From: Goniomonas avonlea
Lineage: Eukaryota > Cryptophyceae > Goniomonadida > Goniomonadaceae
Assembly (NCBI GenBank): GCA_003573635.1
Contig: QUTJ01031482.1
Span: 1 to 12,060 of the forward strand
Direction of reading: 5' to 3'
Length of the DNA stretch: 12,060 nt
Shown here: piece after piece, positions 1-10,474 of the stretch
Layout of the letters: every line of letters begins with the position of its first letter
Position numbering within the stretch: the stretch's first letter is position 1
The notes under the pieces: model-generated
The model's input: the letters and a program-made list of their open reading frames with translations, nothing else
Told to the model about the DNA's origin: nothing
Database searches by the model: none
Position numbers and translations under genes: made by a program

Positions 1-7
1 GAGTGAG

Positions 8-90
<83 letters not shown>

Positions 91-223
91 GGAGGGGTAA
101 AGAGAGATAGACAGGGAAGGAGGAGCCCCCTCCGCATCCACCTAGGGACGGAAGCGAAAGAGGGGGGAGGGGGCTACAGTGAGGGTCCGGGGAGAGAGAG
201 GGACAGGACCGAGAGAGAGGGAC
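1..223. repeat. GA microsatellite in intron 23
   Basis: (GA)n runs from about 14 to 88, followed by purine-rich sequence with more GAGAG blocks to about 222. On the minus strand this is a continuous CT tract beginning just after the exon 23 donor. Nothing else is seen here. Confidence 0.95.
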
Positions 224-368
224 CTGGAGCAGCCAGATGCGAAGGCAGCCGTCGGAGCACCCAACCACTGCAACCTGCTCGTCCATGGCTAGAGTCGCCA
301 CGCAGGTCGCAATGGGGTGAGTGAGCGTGAAGTGACAGGGGTTGCTTGCTTGCGGTTTGAGAGTACTC
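224..368 (-). CDS. Exon 23: first WD40 repeat (aa 1463-1511, continues beyond the window)
   Basis: After a CCACCCCCCAG acceptor the exon reads STLKPQASNPCHFTLTH, then PIATCVATLAMDEQVAVV and GCSDGCLRIWLLQ. This is a recognisable WD40 unit: [N]-KPQ...C-x-x-TL-x-H lead-in, a strand, then G-x-S-D-G-x-[LI]-R-I-W. The lead-in matches the linker between the helical region and propeller in NWD1/TEP1-like proteins. The donor CTCCAG|GTCCCT is followed by a pyrimidine-rich intron on the minus strand, which runs off the left edge. Further blades should lie beyond position 1. Confidence 0.8.
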
Positions 369-3300
369 CTGGGGGGTGGCAGTCAGGAGGAGCTGTTGCG
401 TGGTAACTGCAGGCGTTTCCGGCTGCTGCGTGTGTGAAATTCGACGTAACGCGCGTGCCCACAGCCAGGCGTGCCAACCCGACAATGGCGCTAGAGAGGG
501 GGGAACGGAGACAGACAGACACAACACACACACACACAGAGAGAGAGAGACCGAGTGTGTGTGAGCGAGAGAGGGCAGGGAGGCTACAGACCACACGTGA
601 ACAGGGATGAGAAGCGACACAGGTGTGCCAGGGCATGGAGTGACAATGCTGAAATACTCTCTCACTATGTTCTCGTAGATCGATCCTGATACCAGTGACA
701 TGACAGCGCACCGTATGGCGAGAGGCAGGACATAGTTTTGTGGAGGCACCAGAAGCCAAGCTGCTGCCTGCCGAGAGATCTCGAAGTTGTCCGGGAAGTT
801 TGCTGCAATTTGCAACAGCGAGGTCGGCCGCCGTGTGAGAGCCGCCGACTGTTGTCATGTGAGGGCTATGGTCTGTGTTGCCACATAGCGAGGGCCAACA
901 GTGTTGTCATGTGAGAGCTGTGGTCTGTGTTACAGCATGCGAGCTGCCAACTCTGTTGCCATACCAGTGTCGTGGTCTGTGTTGCCACAGTGTGAGAGCG
1001 TGTGCTGCCACAGGGCCGACAAGGGACCAACCGTACATTCGACACGGAGGGGGCAAGCCGTACATTAGCGACCAAGAAGCGCCTCCACTGCACCATTGCG
1101 GTGTGGTCGTTCCACGATGCGCCGGCGTGGTAAGCTTCGACAAACGCATCGCTGCCACACAGCACGTGAGCTTGAACTCTAGCGTCGCTATCACACTGTC
1201 ATCGAATATATCCGTGGCACCTGTCAATGTGGAACGAGTGAGACGCACAGTGGTGAGCCGCAACAGACACCTTTGGACATGGCATGGCATCACAGGGACA
1301 CACCCCACCTAAACTCCTGAATCAGTTCAGGCAGGTGGAGGGCGTAGCACTTGACAACCGTGTACTCGAGGTCCGTGAGCAGCCCTTCGACGCACGACCT
1401 GCGGTGCAACCTCAGCGGGGCTGACGCACATGGCCCCAGGGGAACTCGACACTCGACAAGTTAACGTGGCAGTGAAACAACATGGCGAGACGCGAACACG
1501 TGAGAGGAGCAAGCGGGAGTGGAACGCTCGAGCGGGTGAGAGCGTGAGGTCAGAGAGTGAGAGGGCAGGTGTGAGTGGAACACGTGAGAGACAGACTGGG
1601 ACAAGGGTGAGACAGCGAGAAGGGAGCGGCAGACATCGTGTTTCCGGAGCACAAACACGCAGCAGCACCCACCACATCCAACCACGAGTCGCATGAAAAC
1701 AAAATTCATCGCGGCGTCGCAGGTTGACACGAGCAACGTCGCTGCCGGCACCACCGAGTTTTCCACCGAAGACAAGAGGGAGCGCCTCCCGCCACCCTAG
1801 GCCCTTGTCCGCGTCTGCTCGGCTCATGCCGTCCTGACCCGCACCACCACCACCCGCACCCCCCCCAGCACTCGCATCCTCACCCTCATAATCGCTCGCC
1901 CCTGCACCACCCGCACCCGCACCGCCACCCCCGCCGGCTTTACGCCTTCTCTGACCAGCACAGCCGCCAAACAGCACGGCGAGATTTCTGTGCTGCTCCC
2001 GCGTTTGCGCGGGGTCGGTGCAGTAATGCTGCACGATGGCGTGAACGACCTGCGTGCCAGGCGTGAGGCAGAAACCCAGAAATCATAACTGCAAGCGCGG
2101 CCGAGTCGCCAACACAAACACACAAAACCGAAACACTCGCAAACACAGATAGACAACCACACACACGCAAGCACAGTCGAACGAACGCATGCGATCGAAC
2201 ACGAACGATCGAAAGTTCACCTGAGTGGAGAGCAGGCGAATTGTGCGAAAGGGGACACCGACCGAGGGAGCAACGAGCACAGAGATGGCTTCGCGTAGCT
2301 TTGTCCACACGGCCATGGGCAGGACCCACAGCGGAGGTGCCCACTCAGCAAACAATGACTCCAGCACCGCAGCGTCCAAGGACAGCACTCGCTGAGGGCC
2401 AGTGTCATTTCTCACTGTATTCTCTCACGGTTTTTAAATCTCGCGCCGCACCACTCCTCCCTCCACCCCCAGCCCACCCAACACTAGCACACCGTGCACA
2501 CACTACCCGACCCCACAGAACTCCATCCCACCCACAACGCACTCTTCACACTCAAACGCTCGCGCAATAGGAAGGGAGGGATAGGAGGGAAGGGGGGAGG
2601 GGGGGGGAGACAGGCAGCACACGGAGGCACCACACACCTGTGTCTCTGCTTCACTGAGGCCGCGACGAGCCAACAGCAAGTAGCTCAAGCACCGCCCTGT
2701 CAGCACCCTGCCGTGGAGCGCGTCAAGCTTGGCGAGGCAGCCGTCAACAAGTGCTCGCATTGTCGTCGGGAAGGGCTCTGGCAGCGCGTCGTACGAAGTG
2801 AGAGGCAGCGGCGGCGTGACATACATGCTCGTCGCGAGGCTGAGGAAGGCTGGCACGCGAGACGACGACGAAATTACCTCTTGTTGCGTCTCTGTGAGGG
2901 TTCTCGCTGGGTAGCGGGCGAGGACTGCGTTGCGTGTGTGTGTGTTAGGTAGCACGTTCGGTACTCTGCTAATATAACCTTGCACTGACGTTGACCTTAC
3001 CATGACAGCATTGGGCGACAAAGCAACATTGGAAACGAAGCGGAACAAGAAAAATCAGCGAAGATGCACCTGTCCGGACGATTGTCGGTGCTTCGTCAGC
3101 GGCTGGGGAATCGACAGCAACAAGCAGTGGAGGTGGCACCTCTTGCCCCTCGACTGCTCGTTGACGTAGCATGCTGAGCATGTCAGTGCTTCCCCTGGTG
3201 CCGCTCGCGCAGAGCACACCGTGCAGCGCGGGGTTGGCGTTGGTGTACTTGTCGCTGCACCAGTACCCCGACGCAGGCGTACTGCGGACGCCATGGGCCA

Positions 3301-6300
3301 CAGCTGCCTCAGTGTGGCCTGGCGTTGCATCTGGCGGAGTTGAAGAGACAACTGGCACCACTGCGGCTGCAGTTGTACGGGACACAGTTGGTGTGGCTTC
3401 ACAGGCAAGGGGGGCCGCGGCGTGCGTTGGGATCGCAGCCGCAGGCACATCGCATGCTGCCTTGACAGCCTCCGTGCAGCCGTACCTCGCACCGGGCTGC
3501 TTTGCCTGGATGGGCAACGCGCTGGGGGCGAGAGTCTCAAAGGTCGGTGGGTCAGCGACGGGGAAGCTGTCTTGCTCGGTGAGCGCCTGCAAAAAAGTGA
3601 GCACGGGCGTGAAGCCAACTTGAGCACAACATTCCGTCACGGCACTCAGAAACAGACCTCTACGTTCTGACCATGTGCGTGCGCGCGAGCGTGCGTATGA
3701 GTGCATGCGCGGGTCTATGTGCACCGGCACAGAGCAGCGCGAACGAGATGGTGTTGGTAATCAGCACGAAGCAGTGTGAGAGCAGTATGTGGGTGTGTGC
3801 GACAGAGAGATTGAAACACTCCGACACGGCACTCAGAAACAGACCTCTACGCTGTCGATGTGCGTGCGAGCGAGCGTGAGCGTGTGAGTGTCGACACGCA
3901 TGCGCGGGTCTGTATGCACCGGCACAGAGCAGCGCGAACAAAATGGTGTGGGTAATCAGCACGAAGCAGTGCGCGGGCAGTGTATGTGTGTGCGCAACAG
4001 AGAGAATGAGTGGGGGAGACAGGGTGAGTAGGCGAGCGAGAGGCGCACCAGCACGAGGCGGACGTGGGGCGGCAGCAGTCCCTGCAAAGAACGGTGTGGG
4101 GTTTCTCAGTTGTCTCGCACCGCATCATAGCCATACAGTGCACTAGGTCTTAAATGAACAATCTGCTTTTGGTCCCGCAAAATTCGAGTTCTTGGAGAAA
4201 ATTAGGTCAATAGCCATGACTCTCATTCTCTAAATGTACAGAACTGGGGTGTTGCGCGGTTCCGAGGTGGCTTCATACTCTCTTTCTCTTGGTCTGCCTG
4301 TCTGACTCTGTCTCTCTGGCTCGGACGAGCACCACAGCAGCTTGCTCACCCGCACACACTTGCTCACCCCCTCACCGTCACGTGCTTGCCTTCACTTTGC
4401 TCACCATCGCTGCTCACATCAGTTGCTCGCCCTCAGTTGCTCACCCTCACTTTGCTCACCATCACTTGCGCACCCTCACTTCCCGTCACCCTCACTTACT
4501 CACCCTCACGCTCACTTTGCTCATGTTTTCTCACCCTCAATTTGATCACCGTCACTGGCTCACCCTCACTCTCAGTTCCTCAACCTGCAGCAGCACTTGC
4601 TCACATTGGGTAGCCAGTGACCTTCGTGTCCAAACGCTTCCGCACTCACCATGTCGACTCTGTTGAGGTGTGTGTCAGTACTTTGGATCGACATGCCTGC
4701 AGTGCATTGAATTAACAAGAAAAACAGGTACGGATTGACTTTGTGTGCCAGCGCGTTGGATGGGGACAAGTCTGGTGTGGCCTGTGCGGCCCGACGTTTT
4801 AATCGGCTGCGTCAGTCAGCGTGTGCGGGGCGGAAGGAGCACTTGATTCAAAACGGCCTTAGGTTTTGAGTGACACGAAACTCACCCGTCAATAAACACA
4901 GCAAAGTGCAGCCTTTGTGTTGCCAAAGCCAGACAGCGTGGGAAATACTCGCAAAGGTCAGCGTGCGAGTGAGGCACTTTGTCCAGCAGCAAGCCGAGTG
5001 CACCGTGAATCTGCATAAGTGTAAAGTTCTCCACAAGCTTTCGCTCACCCGTGCGTGCATGAGCAGCAAAAAATATTGAAGAAAACAAAACCCCTTACTG
5101 GAATGAGAGGGGAAAGAGGTGACTGACATGAAAGGGTACGGCTGCCAGACAACACAACAAATATCAGGGTGAAGTAGCCACCTGCAGACAAATAGACCTG
5201 AGGATGTGCCGCGCAGTCAGCGCGTGCGGCGTAGCATCGACGAACCGCACGACCACAATTCGTTTGCCTGGCGGCTCTTCCTCCATGTCTGAGGTAGAGC
5301 GAGAGCAGGCCGAAGGACTTGCCGTTGCCACTGGGGCAACCTGCAATGTGTCTCCTTAGTTCCCGTGCCCTTAGTTCCTGTGTCTGTGTCTCCTTAGTTC
5401 CTGTGTCTGTGTGACCTATGCCCGACCGTGTCTCCTTAGTTCCTGCTGCCCGTGTCTCCTTAGTTCCTGCTGCATGGGACTGCTTAGTTCCTGTTGGCAG
5501 TCTCTCCTTAGTTCCGGTGTGGCACTGATACTAGGGACACAAAGGCACAGGGGCTAGACCAGGGACTCATGGTGCAAACGGTCAGCACCTCGAGCGTTTG
5601 GCTGCAGCGAGTGCAACAGTCTATGGCAACGCGGTGGCTCGAAAACACCAAGGCACATTGAATTTGGGGGGGGGGGGGGGAGCGGAGAGACACTCACGAT
5701 CCAATAAACCGCCACTCCCCCAGCGATATTGGCAGGGAGGGGTGGAGGGGGCAGGGAGAAGCGGAGAGACACTCACTATCCAATGAGCCGCCACTCCCTC
5801 AGCGATATTGGCAGGGAGGGGTAGGGGAGGGAGAAGCGGAGAGTCACTCACAGTCCTCTATGCCGTGGGGTCACGGTGGCTTCCTGACAGTGCACCGCCT
5901 CAGCGACATTGCCAGGGAGGGGTCGAGGGGTACTCACGATCCAATATGCCGTGTGAACTGTTTTGAAGTCAAGTATCTGAGGTCTATCAAGGCCAGTAAA
6001 TCTGAGGTGAACTTCTTCTGAAAGGTTGAACGTTCAATCCTCACCCAGGGCACACCAGCACATAGGCACATGACAACTCGTGCAGGAGCAAGGTGTGAGA
6101 AAACGAGTGCAGCGCACACCGGGGAAGGTGTGTCCTTTGCAGGCAGGAGGCCGACTGGAGGCGACAGCGACTTCTTGGACACTGTTGCCATTTTCAGGCC
6201 AGCCCAGGCTTTGCCACGGCCAACACCACGGCATCTTGTGACTGGTTTAGGTGGTGGCGCGGGCGGGGGTGGAGGGGGTGGAGCCTGCCGCACGAGGCCA

Positions 6301-9300
6301 AGTGTCATGTGGGTGGGTAATTGGGAGTTGGAGTCTGAATGCGGTCATGTGTCAAGTGGGTGGAGGTCACACACTTTGGGGGCACAACTCAAGCATAACC
6401 AAAACAGAGACAAACATATCAAATGCTTTGTGGAGACAGCCTACTACGGGAAGGGAACTCTAAGGAAAAATCACAGATTGTGTATCCCGGATCTGTCTTT
6501 GCAGCCCCTGTGGGGATAATCCCGGATCCTGGAAGGATCCTGGATCGTGCCAATTTGATTATCTAAGTCACATGACTGATCATCGTCACTCTGGACAATA
6601 TAAAAGTGTGAGCGCTCTGAGAGTAAACCAGCATTTCAATGTGTTTGTGTCTTCCTTCTCTGACTCAGCCTGGTACTGGGTTGGGCATAGAGAGAAAGTC
6701 ATCACAGCTCGCTCCACGCTCAACAGGGGACACACCCTGCAAATTCTTAGTGCAACACACCAAGGCAGTGCACAAGAGTGCGAGGCACAAGTGTATGCAA
6801 CCACCACCAAATTTTAACAGTATCAGAAAAAGGTGCAGGGATGGGGGTATCAGTCTCGGAATCCTGCTGCCCTACATGGCCCTTTCAGGACAACACTCAC
6901 TCTTCAATAATCACCTTTCATGAACACAAAGAAACTCTGAATACTTCAAATGGTTCACAGCAATTTCCAGCACTCTATGTGCAAGTACTTTAACCTTGGT
7001 TGGGTTGTATGTAATTAGAGTCAAGCTGATTGTTCTCCGATTTTTCAGTGGTGTTTCAAATTAACTGAAGGAACTCAAATTGCCGTGTTTCAGAGATTTT
7101 GGAGTTGCTAAAAATACATTATCATGTCTGCCTTATCGCAAGATCATCAATTTTTGTTGCTTCAGGATGAGATTGTTGGTTGATTGATAAGCAATTTTGT
7201 ATCAACCTACTTTGGCCGGTCACGAGTGCCCTGGACCAATTCAAAGCACTGCCTGCCAAGGTTGGAGCAAACCATGCAAAGGCCAAGGCCACCTTGGACA
7301 CAAGCCCCACCAGGCACACTAGGGCGGTAGATGCACCCAAAGGAGCTCTGTAACACAAGGATGGTACCTCAAAGGCGTCCAGAGCTGCACGAGCAACAAG
7401 AGATGAGAGTCCTATGCCTGGTGGCCCGTACAGGATCAGCGGAACAGGGGTGGTGTCCGCTATGTATGCTGCAATCTGCAGCACACTGAGATCAGCTCTG
7501 ACCCCTGTCAGGCACAGAGGGGTAGATGTAGGGGGTAGAGACATAGAGGGGCAGGAGTCGGGGGTAGAGACAGGCAGGGAGGGGCAGGAGCAGAGGGTAG
7601 AGACAGGCACAGAGGTAGGGGGTAGAGGCAGGCACAGAGGGGCAGGGAGTAGGGGGTGGAGACAAGCACAGCACGGCACAAGTCACCTCACTGCGAAGCT
7701 CAGCATGGCCGGTGAAGGCAGTGGCAAGGTGGATCAGCAGACGACGGTGTCGACAGACCTCCAACACAATGGAGTCAAGGGTGGAGGGAGCGAGCAGCAA
7801 CGGGGGCAGCATGCAGTGTGAGGCAGTGCCGTGCCTCGGTAAGGGAGCCGCCCCGGCCGCCTCGCAGATTGCCTCCCCCAGCTCGCTGGTGGTGTCTCGT
7901 AAATCATGTGATTCTTGGGTGTGGTGGTACATGCTGGTGGTCTTGTTGCATACCTGGCCACACACGTGTACTGTCACACCGCCGCCTGCTGAAGGCTACA
8001 GACACAGTTTCTCACTGGCAGAGAGTAGACGAAGTGCCGTGTGAAAATAGAAAAGTAAAAATAATAAAACACTCTTGCACCGAGTAGTCTCTGAGCAAAA
8101 TCGTGCTGCATCGTCAGCGTCCACCTGCCCGTGGGCCGATCGCATCGGGGCTTGCAGCATTTTCGAGGGCAACAGTCCACTCCGCTTGATGTCGTCACGC
8201 TGCTTGCGCGAAGGGGGTGAGAACCAAAAAAGATAAAAGGGACAACGACGAGGTAAGAGCCAAGGTGAAAGCTGAGAGAGGGACGAGGACAAGGTGAGAG
8301 CCAAGGGAATCAAAAGTGGACGAGGGCGAGGGGGGAGCTGAGGGACGGAAAGAGGACGAGGATGTGGTCCGAGCGAGGACGAGGATATGGTCCGAGCGAG
8401 GACGAGGACAAGTCCCAGGTGAGAGCCGAGGGAGGAAAAAGGACCAGCAAGAGGTGAGAGCCAAGGAAAGCAAAGAGGACAAGGACTATGTGAGTGCCGA
8501 GGGAGGGAAAGAGGACAAGGACTCTTGCTGCGATACAGACTGCACACCACATATCATGCCCCAAAACGACGCATTGTGCAACTCTCGGTACAGCACGCAC
8601 AGCACGCAGTGTTAACCCAGCAGCATAACTGCAATTCAACAGTTGGACCGCAGTGAGCAAGCACCGCTCTAGGTCTGCCACACGGGTCTGCTAGGTCGCA
8701 GTGCGGTCTGCAAAGCAGTAAGTCGCACCACAAAGGTCTGCCACCGGTCGCGTGCAGCGGCTAAAAACGCGACAGCTTTCCTGACTTGCACGTCCTCGTC
8801 CACAGCACCTTGGTTGGGCTGAGAGCGGTAACTTGGTGCGCGAGTGACCACGAGGCATTGAGCATTTCTCTTTGGGTTGTCAATGACGGCAAGGGTGATT
8901 TCCTTCTCAAATGTCGACGACAGATAACGCTGCGAGGACACAGTGAGATGTCGCTATGTGTTCAAGTGTTGAACAATAATGTAATGCATCCGATGTAAAC
9001 GACCTCGTTGCTACTCTTGGTAGACTGCTGCACCAACTGACGAAAAACTGGGGAGACAACACGCTGGGTGTGTGACGAGCCAGGCAGGTCCAATGCGCAA
9101 GGAAGCTGAGATGTGGACCCCCACGAGGCACACTGTGCAGGTGAGGCAAAGGCAGGTGCTGGTAGGCCGACAAGGTCCACACCGCGTGAAGGTCGGGAGA
9201 CAAGCTGGCAGTCGCAACTTCGGCGAGGAACGGTTGCAGTGTCATGTACAGCTCGCGCCACCACGACGTCAGTGCAACCAATTTCTGCACGCTGTCCTCG

Positions 9301-10409
9301 CTCCGCACGTTAGGATAGTGAAACTCGCGTGGGTGCAGTCGGTACCTGGCAAGACAGGGTCAGCCACAGGAGGGAGAGCAGGGTTAGGCAGGCAGAGGCT
9401 CAGACGCAAGAGCAAGATAAGCCAAGCAGAGGCCCAGACACAGGAGAACAGACAAGAGATAAAGGTAGGACAACATGAACTGACACATTCCGACACAAAA
9501 GTATTTTTTTCACACTGCCGCACTCTGAGGGTCGGGCGTTGTGATCCAGGTAGAAGTTGCTGCCGAGCAGGAAAGCTGCATCAACATCCCGCCGGTTCGT
9601 GACCGCGAAACGGCGCAGGACCTCAAACTCTTTCTGGTTAATCCTCGCAGGCAGGTCCGGGGGGGGGGCATTACTGAAAATTTTGTTATTTCGTGGCATC
9701 AACAACCAGGAGACGTAAACTCTCAGCCGTCTATGGTGAAGGGGGCTCTGTCCTGATCCAGAGCTCCATTGGAGATGAACAAATTCATTTGTTCGAGTGA
9801 TGGCACCTGTCAGCGACGATGGCAAGCACTGCAGGGCCGAGGGAGGTGGCAAGACACGAGTGTACGCAGTCCAAGCACCGCTGCGCTGCCACGTGGTCCG
9901 CGTCCTCCCAGCACCGACTGCCCCACCTGCACACACCATATCACAGTCACACGAAATATGTTCAGCAAAGCTACAGGTGGTGAGACATGGCACAGCGGCA
10001 TGAAGACAGACGGCAAAGCCCATGGTGGCAAAACTGCGGTGCGCACCGCATGTCGACGACGTCAAACTCAAGTCCGAACAGTGCACAGAGGCGCGAGAGG
10101 AAAGGCCACACGAGTCGTGGAAGCAAAACGTGCTGCTCCACCCCCCCGTCTGTTGTCAGTGTGAGTGCTCCGCCCCCCACAGCTCGCTAGGACGAACCGG
10201 AAAAGTGAGCGAGGACACAGAGTCGAACCGCTGGTAAGTCATCATCATGCATGATGGAGTTGCGGACTGTTGGGTGACCTGACAGCAGCAAGGCTGTGAC
10301 CTCATCGCGTAACAGAGTCACGGAGCCACTTTGTTCCGTCTGCAGACGAGGGTTAGAGGGGGACCGGGGGGGGGGGGGGGGGGGGGGGAGAGAGAGAGAG
10401 GGAGAGAGG

Positions 10410-10474
<65 letters not shown>

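Larger units (their letters stand above)
5341..7367. other. Intron 11, about 2 kb, the longest in the gene
   Basis: From left to right: ACTAAG array (5354-5515), unique sequence, G15 run (5666-5680), donor-bearing tandem repeat (5681-5950), candidate exon (5938-6017), G/T-rich stretch near 6245-6285, promoter-like block (6524-6605), then AT-richer unique sequence to about 7150 with no recognised gene. It separates the P-loop exon from the rest of the NACHT domain. Confidence 0.7.

Noticed and set aside
174-815. 213-codon continuous minus-strand frame
   Set aside because: Only its first part (exon 22) matches the family. The rest reads through CT-rich intron, and the WD40 repeat lies in another frame after a clear acceptor.
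875-1312. 145-codon + strand open frame
   Set aside because: It runs over the intron 21 repeats and antisense to exon 21, with no motif. The minus strand exon fits the family and phase.
3171-3670. + strand open frames opposite exon 16
   Set aside because: They are antisense shadows of the Ala/Pro/Thr-rich exon. No start context or motif supports them.
7348-7367. A 20-nt intron (GTACCA...TTACAG) right after exon 11
   Set aside because: The downstream sequence in that path has no family match, whereas exon 12 joins in phase and continues the NACHT pattern.
9829-9857. A 29-nt mini-intron inside exon 5 (GT...CAG)
   Set aside because: Reading straight through keeps the frame and gives the family segment C-x-x-x-x-x-C-x-x-S-x-GP, which splicing would destroy.
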